A DNA stretch of 64,000 bases from Liolophura sinensis. Taxonomy: Eukaryota; Mollusca; Polyplacophora; Chitonida; Chitonidae. How positions within the stretch are numbered: the stretch's first letter is position 1; each line of letters opens with the position of its first letter. This document shows positions 28,901 to 40,184 of this stretch, piece after piece. Where the stretch lies: NCBI RefSeq assembly GCF_032854445.1, contig NC_088301.1, positions 4,327,703 through 4,391,702 on the forward strand. The letters are read 5' to 3'. Under the pieces are notes generated by a model, which saw only the letters and a list, made by a program, of their open reading frames with translations, did not search any database and was not told the origin of the DNA. A program made the translations under genes and the position numbers.

Positions 28901-31900
28901 CCAATCCAGGTACCTAGTATATAGTACGTAGACTTCTCCAGTCCAGGTATCTAGTTTATAGTACATTGACTGCTCCAGTCCAGGTATCTAGTTTATAGTA
29001 CAGAGACTTTTCCAGTCCACGTATCTAGTTTATAGTACAGAGACTTCTCCAGGTATCTAGTTTATAATACAGAGACAGCTCCAGTCCAGGTATCTAGTTA
29101 ATAGTACAGAGACTTCTCCAGGTATCTAGTTTATAGTACAGAGACAGCTCCAGTCCAGGTATCTAGTTAATAGTACAGAGACTTCTCCAGTCCAGGTATT
29201 CTGTATATAGTACAGAGACTTCTCCAGTCCAGGTATCTAGTTAATAGTACAGAGACTTCTCCAGTCCAGGTACCTAGTATATAGTACAGAGACTTCTCCA
29301 GTCCAAGTATTCAGTATATAGTACAGGGACTTCTCCAGTCCAGATATCTAGTTAATAGTACAGAGACTTCTCCAGTCCAGGTATCTAGTATATAGTACAG
29401 AGACTTCTCCAGTCCAGGTATCTAGTTAATAGTACAGAGACTTCTCCAGTCCAGGTATCTAGTATATAGTACAGAGACCTCTCCAGTCCAGGTATCTAGT
29501 TAATAGTACAGAGACTTCTCCAGTCCAGGTATTTAGTATATAGTACAGACTTCTCCAGTCCAGGTATCTAGTTAATAGTACAGAGACTTATCCAGTCCAA
29601 GTATTCAGTGTATAGTACAGAGACTTCTCCAGTCCAGGTACCTAGTATATAGTACGGAGACTTCTCCAGTCCAGGTATCTAGTATATAGTACAGAGACTT
29701 CTCCAGTCCAGGTATCTAGTTAATAGTACAGAGACTTCTCCAGTCCAGGTATTTAGTATATAGTACAGAGACTTCTCCAGTCCAGGTATCTAGTTAATAG
29801 TACAGAGACTTATCCAGTCCAATATTCAGTGTATAGTACAGGGACTTCTCCAGTCCAAGTATTCAGTATATAGTACAGAGACTTCATCAGTCCAGGTATC
29901 TAGTTTATAGTACAGAGACTTCTCCAGTCCAAGTATCTAGTTTATAGTACAGAGACTTCTCCAGTCCAGGTATCTAGTTTATACTACAGAGACTTCTCCA
30001 GTCCTGGTATCTAGTTTATAATACAGAGACTTCTCCAGTTATCTAGTTTATAGTACAGACACTTCTCCAGTCCAGGTATCTAGTATATAGTACAGAGACT
30101 TCTCCAGTCCAGGTATCTAGTTTATAGTACAGAGACTTCTCCAGTCCAGATATCTAGTTAATAGTACAGAGACTTCTCCAGTCCAGGTATCTAGTTTATA
30201 GTACAGAGACTTCTCCAATCCAGGTACCTAGTATATAGTACGGAGACTTCTCCAGTCCAGGTACCTAGTTTATAGTACAGAGACTTCTCCAGTCCAGGTA
30301 TCTAGTTTATAGTACATTGACTGCTCCAGTCCAGGTATCTAGTTAATAGTACAGAGACTTCTCCAGTCCAGGTATCTAGTTTATAGTACAGAGACTTCTC
30401 CAATCCAGGTACCTAGTATATAGTACAGAAACTTCTCCAGTCCAGGTATTCGGTATATAGTACGGAGACTTCTCCAGTCCAGGTATTCAGTGTATAGTAC
30501 TTCTTCAGTCCAGGTATCTAGTTTATAGTACAGAGACTTCTCCAGTCCAGGTACCTAGTATATAGTACAGAGACTTCTCCAGTCCAGGTATTCAGTGTAT
30601 AGTACTTCTTCAGTCCAGGTATCTAGTTTATAGTACAGAGACTTCTCCAGTCCACGTATCTAGTTAATAGTACAGAGACTTCTCCAGTCCAGGTATTCGG
30701 TATATAGTACGGAGACTTCTCCAGTCCAGGTATTCAGTGTATAGTACAGGGACTTCTCCAGTCCAGGTATCTAGTTTATAGTATAGAGACTTCTCCAGTC
30801 CAGGTATCTAGTTAATAGTACAGAGACTTCTCCAGTCCAGGTATCTAGTTTATAATACAGGGACTTCTCCAGTCCAGGTATCTAGTTTATAGTACATGGA
30901 CTTCTCTACACCAATGAACAGTTGGTTGATTAAGTATAGACGCATTTAGCCTTAATGCTGTTCGTCTCTAGGGACAATCTGCCAGATGAAATATACTGCT
31001 TTTAAAGGTAAAGCGTATTCAATTTCGTATTGACATTTGTCAAAAATATGACGGTACAAATGTGAACAAAGAACGGATGTAGTTAGGCTGTCATGACGTT
31101 CGGTGACAAATCGTGAAAATACACTAATATCGGATAGGCCTTTTCAAGACAAAGAATCGGGTCAGAGAACCTCGTACAAATCTGTGAGAACCTCAAGAAA
31201 CTCGACCAGGGCTTATACTGAGCTCGGGATAAGTCGTGGCCAGATTAGCAGCCTTCGTGTCACACTCGTAACGGACTCGGAAAGCTCGTACAAAACTCAT
31301 AAGAATTTCGGACAGTTCATACAAACTTGAACGGTTAGAAACTCGTACAGAACCCATGCTGATCTCGAGATAATTTATTCCATGTAGTGTATGGTACCGT
31401 CAAGGTCGTAGCAAGCTGTGCACACCTCCGTCGTTTCAGATTAACTCTTAACGAAATCGTACTACATCGTACTAGACTTGGTAGACATTAGTAATCGTTC
31501 TGTGCTCGTGGATGTCATATTTTCGACGAGTTCCAAACCGACAACAATCGGCACCAAACTCGGTAAAATGTAAGAGTAGTTTCACTCGGAATTATTGTTA
31601 GTCTTGTCGAAGTTCTATTTGTTATAAGAAATTATTTTTACGTCTGACTAATGCCTTAATACCCTTTAATCGGTCCATGGGCATGAAGAGCTGATATAAG
31701 AGAGGGAGAATTCTCTTTGAGATACTTCAAACGGTGTGAGGACGGACATTCTCCAAAGTTAATCAAAGATTCCTACCAAATTAATAATACGTTTGAAAGT
31801 TAGAATAATAGAATAATAAAAGGTCATTGCAGTAAACTTCTCTTTCAGGGGACTTAATCTTCAAAGATGAAGTGGAAGCGCTTCAGCCAATCATCGACGA

Positions 31901-34900
31901 GATGAAGAGAAATGGCATCAACAAAATTATCGCCCTTGGACACTCCGGCTACGCCAGGGACCAGGAACTGGCGAGACAGCTAACTGACGTGGACATCATC
32001 GTGGGTGGTCACTCACACACCTTCCTCTACACAGGTATATATACAGTGATTGTAATTTTATCTTAAGTTTTCATTGCAGTTGAAATCGTGCATAGATGCA
32101 AGATGTATGATCTTTGTTCGTTAATAAATTGGAAATGTGAGGCTGAGTTTTAGTACATGTAGATTTAGTTTGATTTATTTATTTATTTGTTTGATTGGTG
32201 TTTTACGCTGCGCTCAGTAATATTTCACTTATACGAAGGCGGCTGGCGTGTTAACCCTATCAGCCACGGAGGCCCCGATTTCATATGAAGACAATACTCC
32301 CTGGTGTAGCACAATTACCCGGGTTACGTACATGTATGCTTGCATTTGTTATATTCCATTCTAGTCTTTTAGAGAGTCGCCCGTTTTCAGCTGCCTGTAA
32401 AATCAGTCATACTCTGTACCAAAATTGCATTTAGTCAGTGACACGTAACAACACAAGCTCTACACATTGATGTGTTTTAAGTTCACATTATTGCATGTTC
32501 ACATTATCACAAAATAAAGTTAGAACACTTTTTCTAATTCATAATGTTCACAAGCCCCGTTTCCACGGCAAGAACCCATTGCCTCGAGTGACGTCATAAT
32601 TATTAAAAAAAACAGTGGCACGCTGGATATTGGGCGGAGTTCAACATGTTTTGACGGAGGGCGACACCGGTTTCCTAAACTTCTGTTGATCTTACTGTAA
32701 AACCCTTTTGCTGCCTCTGCCATATTTGAAATTAGCATAATATAACCTTAATATATGAATATAATTTTGTATGTTGTAGTATATTACCTCACGGAAGTAT
32801 GATTTTAAAGCTGGATGTTAGGAAATTTTGTTGTTAAAAACAATGTAGTCTATTCGCAAAGAGTGTAGTGTAGGATGTGTTCCCGCGTGGAGTTTGTTCT
32901 CACCGCAGGTTGGTGTACCTATTATAAAACAAATTAATCTCCACCCCCATTCCCCAGCATGCCCATTGGTTTTTTAATAATTATGACGTCATCCGAGACA
33001 ATGAGTTCTTGGTGTCGAAACTAGGCCATTGAATTTAACATTATGAATTAAAAAGGGATCTGATTTTGATTTTCTTTGCAAGAATATGAACTTTCAACAT
33101 ATTCATGTGTAAACCTTGTGTTGTTACGTGTCACTAACTAAAGGCAAATTTTGGTAGCGAGTATGACTGATTTTACAAACAGCTCAGTATAGACGACCCT
33201 CTGAAAGAAATAGACTATTATACTACCACTGACATTTTCATAACAGATCATCCACCCAATGTCATTATAATGTCGACAAGGAGAAAACATTGTCGATGAG
33301 CCAGTACTCGATGGTATTTTTGCTTTCTAAAAGGAAACCCACCAAGTAAAGACAAAGTAATTGGACCTTACCCGACCGTTGTAGAAAAATCTAACGGAGA
33401 TAAAGTTCTAATCGTCCAGGATTTTTTCTTCGGCAAATTCCTCGGTTTTCTGAAGGTCCGGTTCACGGAGGGCGGCAAAGTGGAGTCGTGGGAAGGGAAC
33501 CCCATACTGCTGAACGACTCCATTCCTGAAGGTAAGGAGCTGTTAAAGAAAAGGAGTCACCGCTGTAATCCAATTAAGGTGTCACGACATTATCCTTTTA
33601 CCAGTAAAGATGATGCAGTACAGCACGGTGGTGTCAGTTCTTAAAGGTAAACATGGACTAATATTTCAAGAAAGAAAAAAAATGATGGCAGGGTGCACAT
33701 TTTTATAAATCAGAAAAACAAAACAAAACAAGAAAAAAAAACAATGTTATATATGTTGATTTGTTCAGACCCGGAGCTTCTTGCGGAAGTAGAAAGTTAT
33801 AAAGGGGATGTGGTGAATATCAGCAGTCAACCCGTGGGTAGCAGTCACGTGTACTTGGACGGTCGACGGACTATCTGTAGGCTTGGCGAGTGTAACCTGG
33901 GTGAGTAACGAAGTAAAGTGAAGTACACTCTATGCCCTCTGACCTATTCAAGACTTGTGTCACCAACATGCTCGAAACTAATAAATTTCCATTTCTGCTG
34001 TTTTTCTCGGTTGAGCACATCGGGTTACCCACTAAAAGAAAAGACAACAAATAATATAACCTTACTTATTTCGGGGGAGGGCTGAAACCAGTTCAAAACG
34101 GTCACCATAATTTTGATCTCAAGTGCTTGGTAACTTTTAGCCATGAATTCTTACATGGGACATGGAACAAGCCATTGGACATGGGATAAGCCATTGGACA
34201 TAGGATAAGCCATTGGACATTGGATAAGCCATTGGACATGGGATAAGCCATTGGACATGGGATAACCCAATGGACATTGGATAAGCCATTGGACATTGGA
34301 TAAGCCATTGGACATGGGATAAACCATTGGACATGGGATAAGCCATTGGACATGGGATAAGCCATGTTAGAGAAAGCGGAAGTACGATGTTATTTCATTT
34401 GTGTTCCTAAAAGGCAAAACTGGTTAGGGCGACGTCAGCTGAAACACCTGTTGGTTCAGGTTATAGACATAACTTACTCCTGGTGGGATAAAATTGAAAA
34501 CGGCCCTTTCGATTTTCTTAATGAAATCTTAATGCGCGATTTGACTTACTTTGAACTACGATATCTCGGTTAGGTAACACCCCAAAAACGAAAAGATATT
34601 TGTTTTTAACATTTGTGTGTTTTTAACATTTATTATGAGCGAGGACACATATATATTTTGCCGAGTGTTGTCTTTCCTTTTAAGATAAAAAGAATGCAAA
34701 ACCAGCCGATGTTTTGGCTAATCCAATGAGAAGATTTCCCCCAAGCTCTGCAGCAGGTAGATATATTAAGTTTAGAAAGCAAGCAGAGATGTTGTAGTCA
34801 AAAACATGCTCCACAGAATTGCACACAAAGCACCGTTTCATTTAATAACAGGTAACCTTATCACGGACTCCATGATTTGGAACATGGCACAGTTGAGCTC

Positions 34901-37363
34901 GCCAAACGGCACGTGGATCACTGCGGCAATTGCCCTGATGAATTCGGGAGGGATCCGATCGCCGATAGAACCAGGTAAATGACAAACTCTACTCTACAAA
35001 GATATGAGAGGCCTATAAATGGGATTGGTCAAAATAAGCGTGACGTATGGCAGCGTGGTAGCGTGAACCAAAACGCACATAACACCGTGTACGTATTAAA
35101 GCGGAATCTGGGAGGAAGATCGGAACCCTTCACTTCATTATCAGCAACCAAATGTATAACGTATAAATGTATAATAAGTGCTATACAAGAGCCCTATAGG
35201 CCTACATTGCTTTTTTGACTGCATGTTCACATCTTGATTGTATAGGCATAGTCACTGGATTAGTGAATAAAACGATGAAGGTAGGTGACTTTCTTTCTTA
35301 TTCTGTCGAATTATTCAAAGTAGGTTGTTCTGTTTATTTTAATATAAATGTTACGTGACGATGGTTTCAGGGGAGATAACCGTCGGGGACATTAGTACGG
35401 TGTTACCATTCCAGAACAGTATAGACGTGATCCAAGTGACGGGTCGAGTGTTGCTAAAGGCCTTGGAACACTCCGTAGCTGCGTACAACCCCCAACAGCC
35501 AGGGGGAGGATTCCTGCAGGTGGCAGGTAATGGACAACGAGGAAACTTTTTTGCACGTGCCTGTTTAATCCAAGATTGCTCTGACGTTTGCAAAATTTTG
35601 TTCGCCCAAAGATGGGCCAACGTCAGAGCGGGCGTCATTTGAAAAGCTGATGCAGTTACCTGCCCTTGTCAAATATGTAGCGGATGTCACCAAGCCGTTC
35701 ACTTTGAGCATCACCATAGAATCTTGGGCCAACAAGGCCTAGGAAATAACCGATGGACATTGTGCTTGTAATACATCGACAGACGAAACGATAAGCAACA
35801 ACTGCGGTAACTGCATCAGGCTTTTAAATGGAAAGAGTGAGTGAGTACTTAGGGTTTCACGTCGTACTTAACAATTTTTCAGTCATATGACAACAAAGGA
35901 CTGGCCTTCCTTGGCCAATCAAAACTTTTGTCAAACCTAACGTCAGAGCAATCTCGGACTAGCGCCTGTTTTTTACAGTTTGAAGCTCAGCCGTGGATGG
36001 TTCATTGTGATTTGTAGAAGCTGGTCGAACTGGCGCAAGTCTGAGTGTCCTTGAACAATATATACATAGTGCATACTGAGGGCTGGAATATCGGGAGTGT
36101 ATGGAAGTAATGTTCTACGAGTGCGGAGTAAAGTGTTGTTTTCTCATCTAAGCTATGGTTGGCTATCTCGGTTTTTTCGTTGCTTTGGCCATTTTTTGCA
36201 ATTATTCATTTATTTGAATAATTCCTTATCATTCCTTTTTCCATCTTCTTGAAAGTATTGTGGCAAGGCTTGCTAATTTAAAAAACAGACGACAGCTTTG
36301 ATGCGCAGAAAGACATTAAAATCTTCACAGGATGACATGTTGCCTTTGCCACTTGATTATTTTATTTATTTATTTGATTGGTGTTTTACGCCGTACTCAA
36401 GAATATTTCACTTATACGACGGCGGCCAGCATTATGATGGGTGGAAAATGGGCAGAGCCCGGGGGAAACCCACGACCATCCGCAGGTTGCTGGAAGAGAG
36501 GAAGCACTTTGTCACGTGAGGAAGTATTACTAATAACACCGTGTTTTAATGACTATTTCTGTCTGTTATTGTTCTCTGTCCAGGTTTGCAGGTTGTGTAC
36601 GACTTAAAACGACCAAGCGAACAGCGTGTGGTTTATGTGCGAGCTCGGTGTCAGCGTTGTGTGATGCCAAAGTACGAGCCAGTTGACCCAGCAGACACCT
36701 ATTCCGTCGTCTTGCCGGGGTTTTTAGTGGATGGCGGAGACGGTTATAACTTTGAGTTGAATGAAGGAGACCGGATTTCAGCAGGTAGTTTCCAAAAAAA
36801 ATCTGTTTTATTTAACAGAAAATCTGTTTATTTTGCAACACATTATTCTCTTAAAGATAGCTCACAAATTCTATTAATTCAACAAAAATATTGTATTAGA
36901 CTAAAAGGATGTTATCTTTGACACAGTATGACGCTGTAACAGCAGATTTTTGTGTTAAAATTAACAGATTATATTTTGAGTGTTTGTCAAATTCTTTACC
37001 TCCAGAAGACCTAGGCTTTAGTATTAAGCTTTGAGATGCTACTTATCCAGATTACATTCTTGCAATGAACACTAAGCTTCTGTACATGTACATGGAGCAA
37101 GCCACTTAAGTTATACCGGTTTGCCTTTTCTGAAATCATTTCCACTCGTTGCAGGTTTTCTGGACTCCGATCTGTTTACACAATTCGTGAAACACCAGTC
37201 TCCAGTGTACAGCAGCCATGAAGGACGAATCCATTTCTGTGGGGAGGAAGATGACACGATTTTCTGTCCCATTACGGCACAGGCGTCAGGACCCGAGCTT
37301 CCACCTGTCATAGTCTGGCTGTCTTTGATGACTGTCAAAGCGCTTTGTTACGTCGTAGTTTAA
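25924..37363 (+). CDS. NT5E-like: Ecto-5'-nucleotidase (CD73 family), copy B, nine coding exons
   Basis: Tandem paralogue of the gene at 6195-18627, same strand, same predicted role (surface AMP to adenosine). Exons: 25924-26259, 27356-27569, 31849-32034, 33334-33531, 33769-33900, 34852-34974, 35371-35526, 36584-36784, 37155-37363, giving 584 aa. Exons 2-8 match copy A in length and phase exactly; only the first and last differ. The start ATG follows an acceptor ending at 25908, so the 5'UTR is split as in copy A. It has a signal peptide (ends near GSVHA), HTNDIH, DAGDQYQG, GNHEFD, GHSG, GGHSHTFLYTG, NSGGIRSPIE (closer to the vertebrate NGGGIRSPI than copy A), LPFQN and VDGGDGY. The C-terminus is hydrophobic (PPVIVWLSLMTVKALCYVVV) and GPI-like, but holds a Lys and a Cys. 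Splice sites are stronger than in copy A. Intron 2 is a 3.3 kb minisatellite starting at the exon 2 donor; introns 3, 7 and 8 hold fold-back or MITE elements. Confidence 0.94.
26750..26960. mobile_element. Dispersed repeat fragment in intron 1 of 5'-nucleotidase B
   Basis: Shares ACCATCGACATTTGGCAAGT, then TAAGTGGTCTTCAA, with 47940-48110 (ACCATCGACCTTTGGCAAGT) and partly with 10745-10900 (TGGCAAGTTACTGACAAACT). It starts with a SINE-like body segment, so it may be a SINE subfamily with a different head. Confidence 0.55.
27556..30905 (+). repeat. 37-bp minisatellite seeded at the exon 2 donor of 5'-nucleotidase B
   Basis: About 90 units of about 37 bp. The unit core TCTCCAGTCCAGGTATCTAG equals the last 12 nt of exon 2 (ending at 27569) plus the intron start, followed by TTTATAGTACAGAGACT. 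Variants alternate TTTATAG, TTAATAG and TATATAG. The array fills most of intron 2 (27570-31848). Copy A has a different exon 2 end (CATATCAAATACAG) and no array. Confidence 0.96.
31095..31570. repeat. Degenerate short repeat rich in ACTCGTACA/CTCG motifs (B intron 2)
   Basis: Irregular recurrences of CTCGTACAAA, ACTCGTA and related words over about 470 bp downstream of the 37-bp minisatellite. It looks like a decayed tandem array. No coding signal. Confidence 0.4.
32166..32280 (-). mobile_element. SINE with internal deletion in intron 3 of 5'-nucleotidase B
   Basis: The tail and body (GGTGTTTTACGCTGCGCTCA, TATACGAAGGCGGC) are joined directly to the extreme tRNA-like head (AACCCTATCAGCCACGGAGG), so the middle is missing. 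Confidence 0.75.
32361..33225. mobile_element. Fold-back/TIR element in intron 3 of 5'-nucleotidase B
   Basis: The left half (32361-32655) and right half (32938-33225) are reverse complements with mismatches: left GTGACACGTAACAACACAAG pairs with right TTGTGTTGTTACGTGTCAC, and left TGACGTCATAATTATTAAAA with right TTTAATAATTATGACGTCA. Inverted arms of about 280 bp around a ~280 bp centre, with no transposase frame, indicate a non-autonomous DNA element. Confidence 0.8.
34150..34365 (+). repeat. ~19-bp tandem repeat in intron 5 of 5'-nucleotidase B
   Basis: About 11 units of ATGGGATAAGCCATTGGAC with minor variants, inside the intron between exons at 33900 and 34852. The overlapping minus-strand open frames are repeat products. 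Confidence 0.9.
35548..35980. mobile_element. Second fold-back element in intron 7 of 5'-nucleotidase B
   Basis: Left AAGATTGCTCTGACGTTTGC is mirrored by right CTAACGTCAGAGCAATCTCG; GATGCAGTTACCTGCCC is mirrored by GCGGTAACTGCATCAGG. A family-2 dispersed-repeat end (about 35838-35905) lies between the arms. No coding frame. Confidence 0.65.
36355..36515 (-). mobile_element. SINE fragment in intron 7 of 5'-nucleotidase B
   Basis: Reverse-oriented: a TTTATTTATT tail complement, then GGTGTTTTACGCCGTACTCA, ACGACGGCGGCCAGCATTAT and the CCCGGGGGAAACCCACGACC segment, cut off before the tRNA-like head. It lies about 70 bp upstream of exon 8. Confidence 0.88.
36790..36985. mobile_element. MITE-like element next to the exon 8 donor of 5'-nucleotidase B
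   Basis: Shares TCTGTTTTATTTAACAGAAAA, CTATTAATTCAACAAAAATA and TGTGTTAAAATTAACAGATT with the element at 13838-14085. It begins within about 10 bp of the donor at 36785. Confidence 0.6.
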
Positions 37364-38529
37364 AGGCTGAGAAAAGAGAACTCTTCATTTTGGACAGTGC
37401 TGGACACTGTAGATTTTACAATTGACCTTTGAAATCTTACCATGATGCACATCATATCTTACTATAGCTAACTATAAAAATATGGCATGAATTGAAATGG
37501 TTACTTCCTTGGTGCCTTTTTGAAACTACTATGTAGCATGATGGATATATCCAACAAAAGTGGCTAACCTACATTTATAAGTGACTTCGCTTGAACTGGG
37601 AAAATCAAAAACGCCGCTATGTTTTAATTTTAAATCAAGCCCTCAATTTTAAACACGAAACGCACGACATGTAAAAGCCAGTAAGCGAATCTAGGAGTGC
37701 TGTAAGAACTAAAGCACCTGACATCAGCTTCAAATAGATGAGTCTCTGTTGATATCATTCTGCTAATAGAAGAAACGTTTTTCCTCGTGTCAGGCTTTAA
37801 ACGTGTACATTTATCTTAATATATGCTTAACCTGGATTAGAACAGAAAACCTTTGCTTGCATTGGGTTAGAATATGGCGTTGCCTGATGGACAGAGTTTG
37901 CCTGTCTGAATATAGTCACCATGTCAGTCCTGGTGAATCCATACGCTGGTGATACGAAATCACAACTTAAATAACATTTGCTTAGATATTGAAGTTTAGA
38001 TTCCTTATTTTGATGAGCCGAACACTTGTAGCCTTATATAATGGCCAATCTCCTGAATCCACTGGGTTCTGCCTGCTTTTGTTCCACCCTAATGCTGACA
38101 GCCGTCGTATAAGTGACATATTATTGGGCAGGGCGTAAAGCACCGATTAAATCAAATCAATTTCTGGAGTTACGAATTATTTCTCAGTAAGCTCCGAAGA
38201 CTGTCCTTCAAAGTATAACAGGCACAAAGGACATGACTCATATCCCGATTTTCATGTGAACCTACTTTCCATTTACATCTCTCACACTTTGTCACGTGAT
38301 CCATTGCCTAAATGTTGTTTTTTTATTTTATCAGTTGTAGGCTTTTGCGATCTTTAGATTGCCATACACTTCACTGTCATTCTTGTATGTTATAAAGCTT
38401 GTACACATATGTACGTTGATGAGTAATGTTTTTTATTTTGTTCTTGAAAAAAATAATACTTTCTTCAGTATTTCACATTTCTGTGTTCCATGTGTTTGTG
38501 CACTGCATATTACAACGAACATGACAGCT

Positions 38530-38712
38530 TCGGTGACCAAGTGGATTGAAGTCGGGAGAACTGAGATCTAACCCGGGTCGGGTCATACCAAAGTTTTTAA
38601 AAATGATACTTTTGACTGCCACGCTTCGCGCTAAGCACAGAGAGGTTAGAGGGAGGAAACAGGTCCGGTTGGCCTTGTGTCAGCATAATGTGACTGGGTG
38701 GGATGTTACATA
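38530..38712 (+). mobile_element. tRNA-like-headed dispersed repeat, first of an inverted pair
   Basis: CCAAGTGGATTGAAGTCGGG, ATCTAACCCGGGTCGGGTCA as tRNA-like head, then AACAGGTCCGGTTGGCC and GTCAGCATAATGTGACTGGG. A reversed copy is at 39125-39330 and another reversed copy at about 22270-22470. Confidence 0.7.
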
Positions 38713-38921
38713 AATGAGTGACATATTTTTGTCCTGCAACTTCTTGCTACAATTTCAAAGATAAGAGAACACTCACACGTGAATCCTGTCCTCTTCCTAC
38801 TGCTCACTAATTCTCACATATTCACATGGTTCTGTGCCAGAACCATGTGCGATATGGCTGAAGTATTGCCAGTGTGGCGTTAAGCCCTAATCCTTCATTC
38901 GTTCACATGACACTGATATCA

Positions 38922-39015
38922 AATGGGACCCTGTTAGATAGCAGTGTGTCAAATGGGACCCTGTTAGATAGCAGTGTGTCAAACGGGACCCTGTTAGATA
39001 GCAGTGTGTCAAATG
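38922..39015 (+). repeat. 30-bp tandem triplication upstream of Lip1
   Basis: Three near-perfect copies of a 30-bp unit (AAATGGGACCCTGTTAGATA, then GCAGTGTGTC) and a partial fourth. It lies between two oppositely oriented copies of one dispersed repeat (38530-38710 and 39125-39330). Confidence 0.9.
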
Positions 39016-39124
39016 GGACAACCGGCTTATATTCTGCGGCTAATCACTCCGCATAAAAACCGTAGGCCACATTTGAAATATTTCGAGATACAGGAGTAAT
39101 TGCAAAAGTAAAACTCGGCGGAGC

Positions 39125-39330
39125 TGTTAAAAAGCAGACATGACATCCCACCCAGTCACATTATACTGACACCGGGACAACCAGTCCTGTTTCCTTGCTC
39201 TAACCTGTCAGCGCTGAGTGCCTAACGAGTCAGCAACAAGAACCATTTTAATAGTCTTTAGTATGACTCGACCCGGGTTTGATCCCTGGTCTCCCGCAGA
39301 CAAATTGGTTTAATTCAAGGAGATTGGGTG
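39125..39330 (-). mobile_element. tRNA-like-headed dispersed repeat, second of an inverted pair
   Basis: Reverse complement of the element at 38530-38712 (CCCAGTCACATTATACTGAC, GACTCGACCCGGGTTTGATC). The pair flanks about 400 bp with the 30-bp triplication, about 1 kb upstream of Lip1. Confidence 0.7.
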
Positions 39331-39605
39331 TTCGAATCAACGCCTTTAGCTGGCTCAGACAGCTCTCTGACGTATTCTCTGTTAACACCAATGTCGAGGT
39401 TTATTCGTGATTGGACTGTGCCTCACTGGAACGCCATGCCGAAAACAATACAGAGGATGTCCCACCCGAACAAGTGGTCAATAGACTGCTGTTTACTGAC
39501 AACACCCGCTAGCCTGGTATACAACCCATAGGCACAACCACCTGTGGGTACAGATAGCAATACAAATCCATAACATCGTTCCATATCGGACATAGGTGAT
39601 CTAAT

Positions 39606-40184
39606 TTAAAATTTGAATGGATTCCTTGCATATTTGAAAGAATGTCGCTTCTCAGATTTTGAAGTATTTAGTGAGTAAGCAGCGCGAAGGCCATACTCGC
39701 CGTCAAATTTCTTTTTAGCCAGCGCAGCAATGGTTGACCCGTCAAAGTCAGGTTTGTAGATTTGTGAACATATTTCTTTAAAAGGAACCTGAAAAAACCC
39801 AAACCACCTAACTACTTTGGGCACAACCAACGCTTCGCCCACGTAGACATTTGCATCGAGCTCATCTACGTAGAGTGCAAACTCTACGATGCATTCTACA
39901 TGTAAGCTATACTCGCATGACCCGAAGATACCTAGCTTATACAACAATATCATAATGATATCAAATGTATACCTTCTCGGTCTACTTTTCCTTGGGATTT
40001 CACCAGATGCCTGGTACCGTGCGAATTCTTTCGGTTGATAAACACAAGTGCTTGTGAAATACCATGCGCTAAGGTTGGTATAAGTGAGAAGTTGTCTTGT
40101 CACAGGACGAGAAGATCGTAGGCGGCAGCCAGCTAGCAAAACTGTTGCAATGGCGCTCTCCACAGCAGTGTATTTCACTGCCAC
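39606..40184 (-). other. 192-codon open frame antisense to Lip1 promoter and exon 1
   Basis: The longest open frame in the window that is not made of tandem repeats. It overlaps the start of Lip1 in reverse. It begins [19 protein letters not shown] and ends with a basic stretch; no domain or signal is recognised and no splice context supports it. It is probably chance, since about one such frame is not surprising in 64 kb. Confidence 0.12.

Larger units (their letters stand above)
37364..40149. other. Intergenic region between 5'-nucleotidase B and Lip1
   Basis: Holds a SINE fragment (about 38088-38160), an inverted pair of tRNA-headed repeats and the 30-bp triplication. No exon was recognised. 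The Lip1 promoter is presumably in the last kilobase; no clear TATA box was identified. Confidence 0.55.

Noticed and set aside
27556..30905. CRISPR-like appearance of regularly spaced repeats
   Set aside because: Units are contiguous without unique spacers and lie in an intron of a eukaryotic gene.
34102..34365. 87-codon frame with MAYPMSNGLSHVQ repeats
   Set aside because: Product of the 19-bp tandem repeat in an intron.
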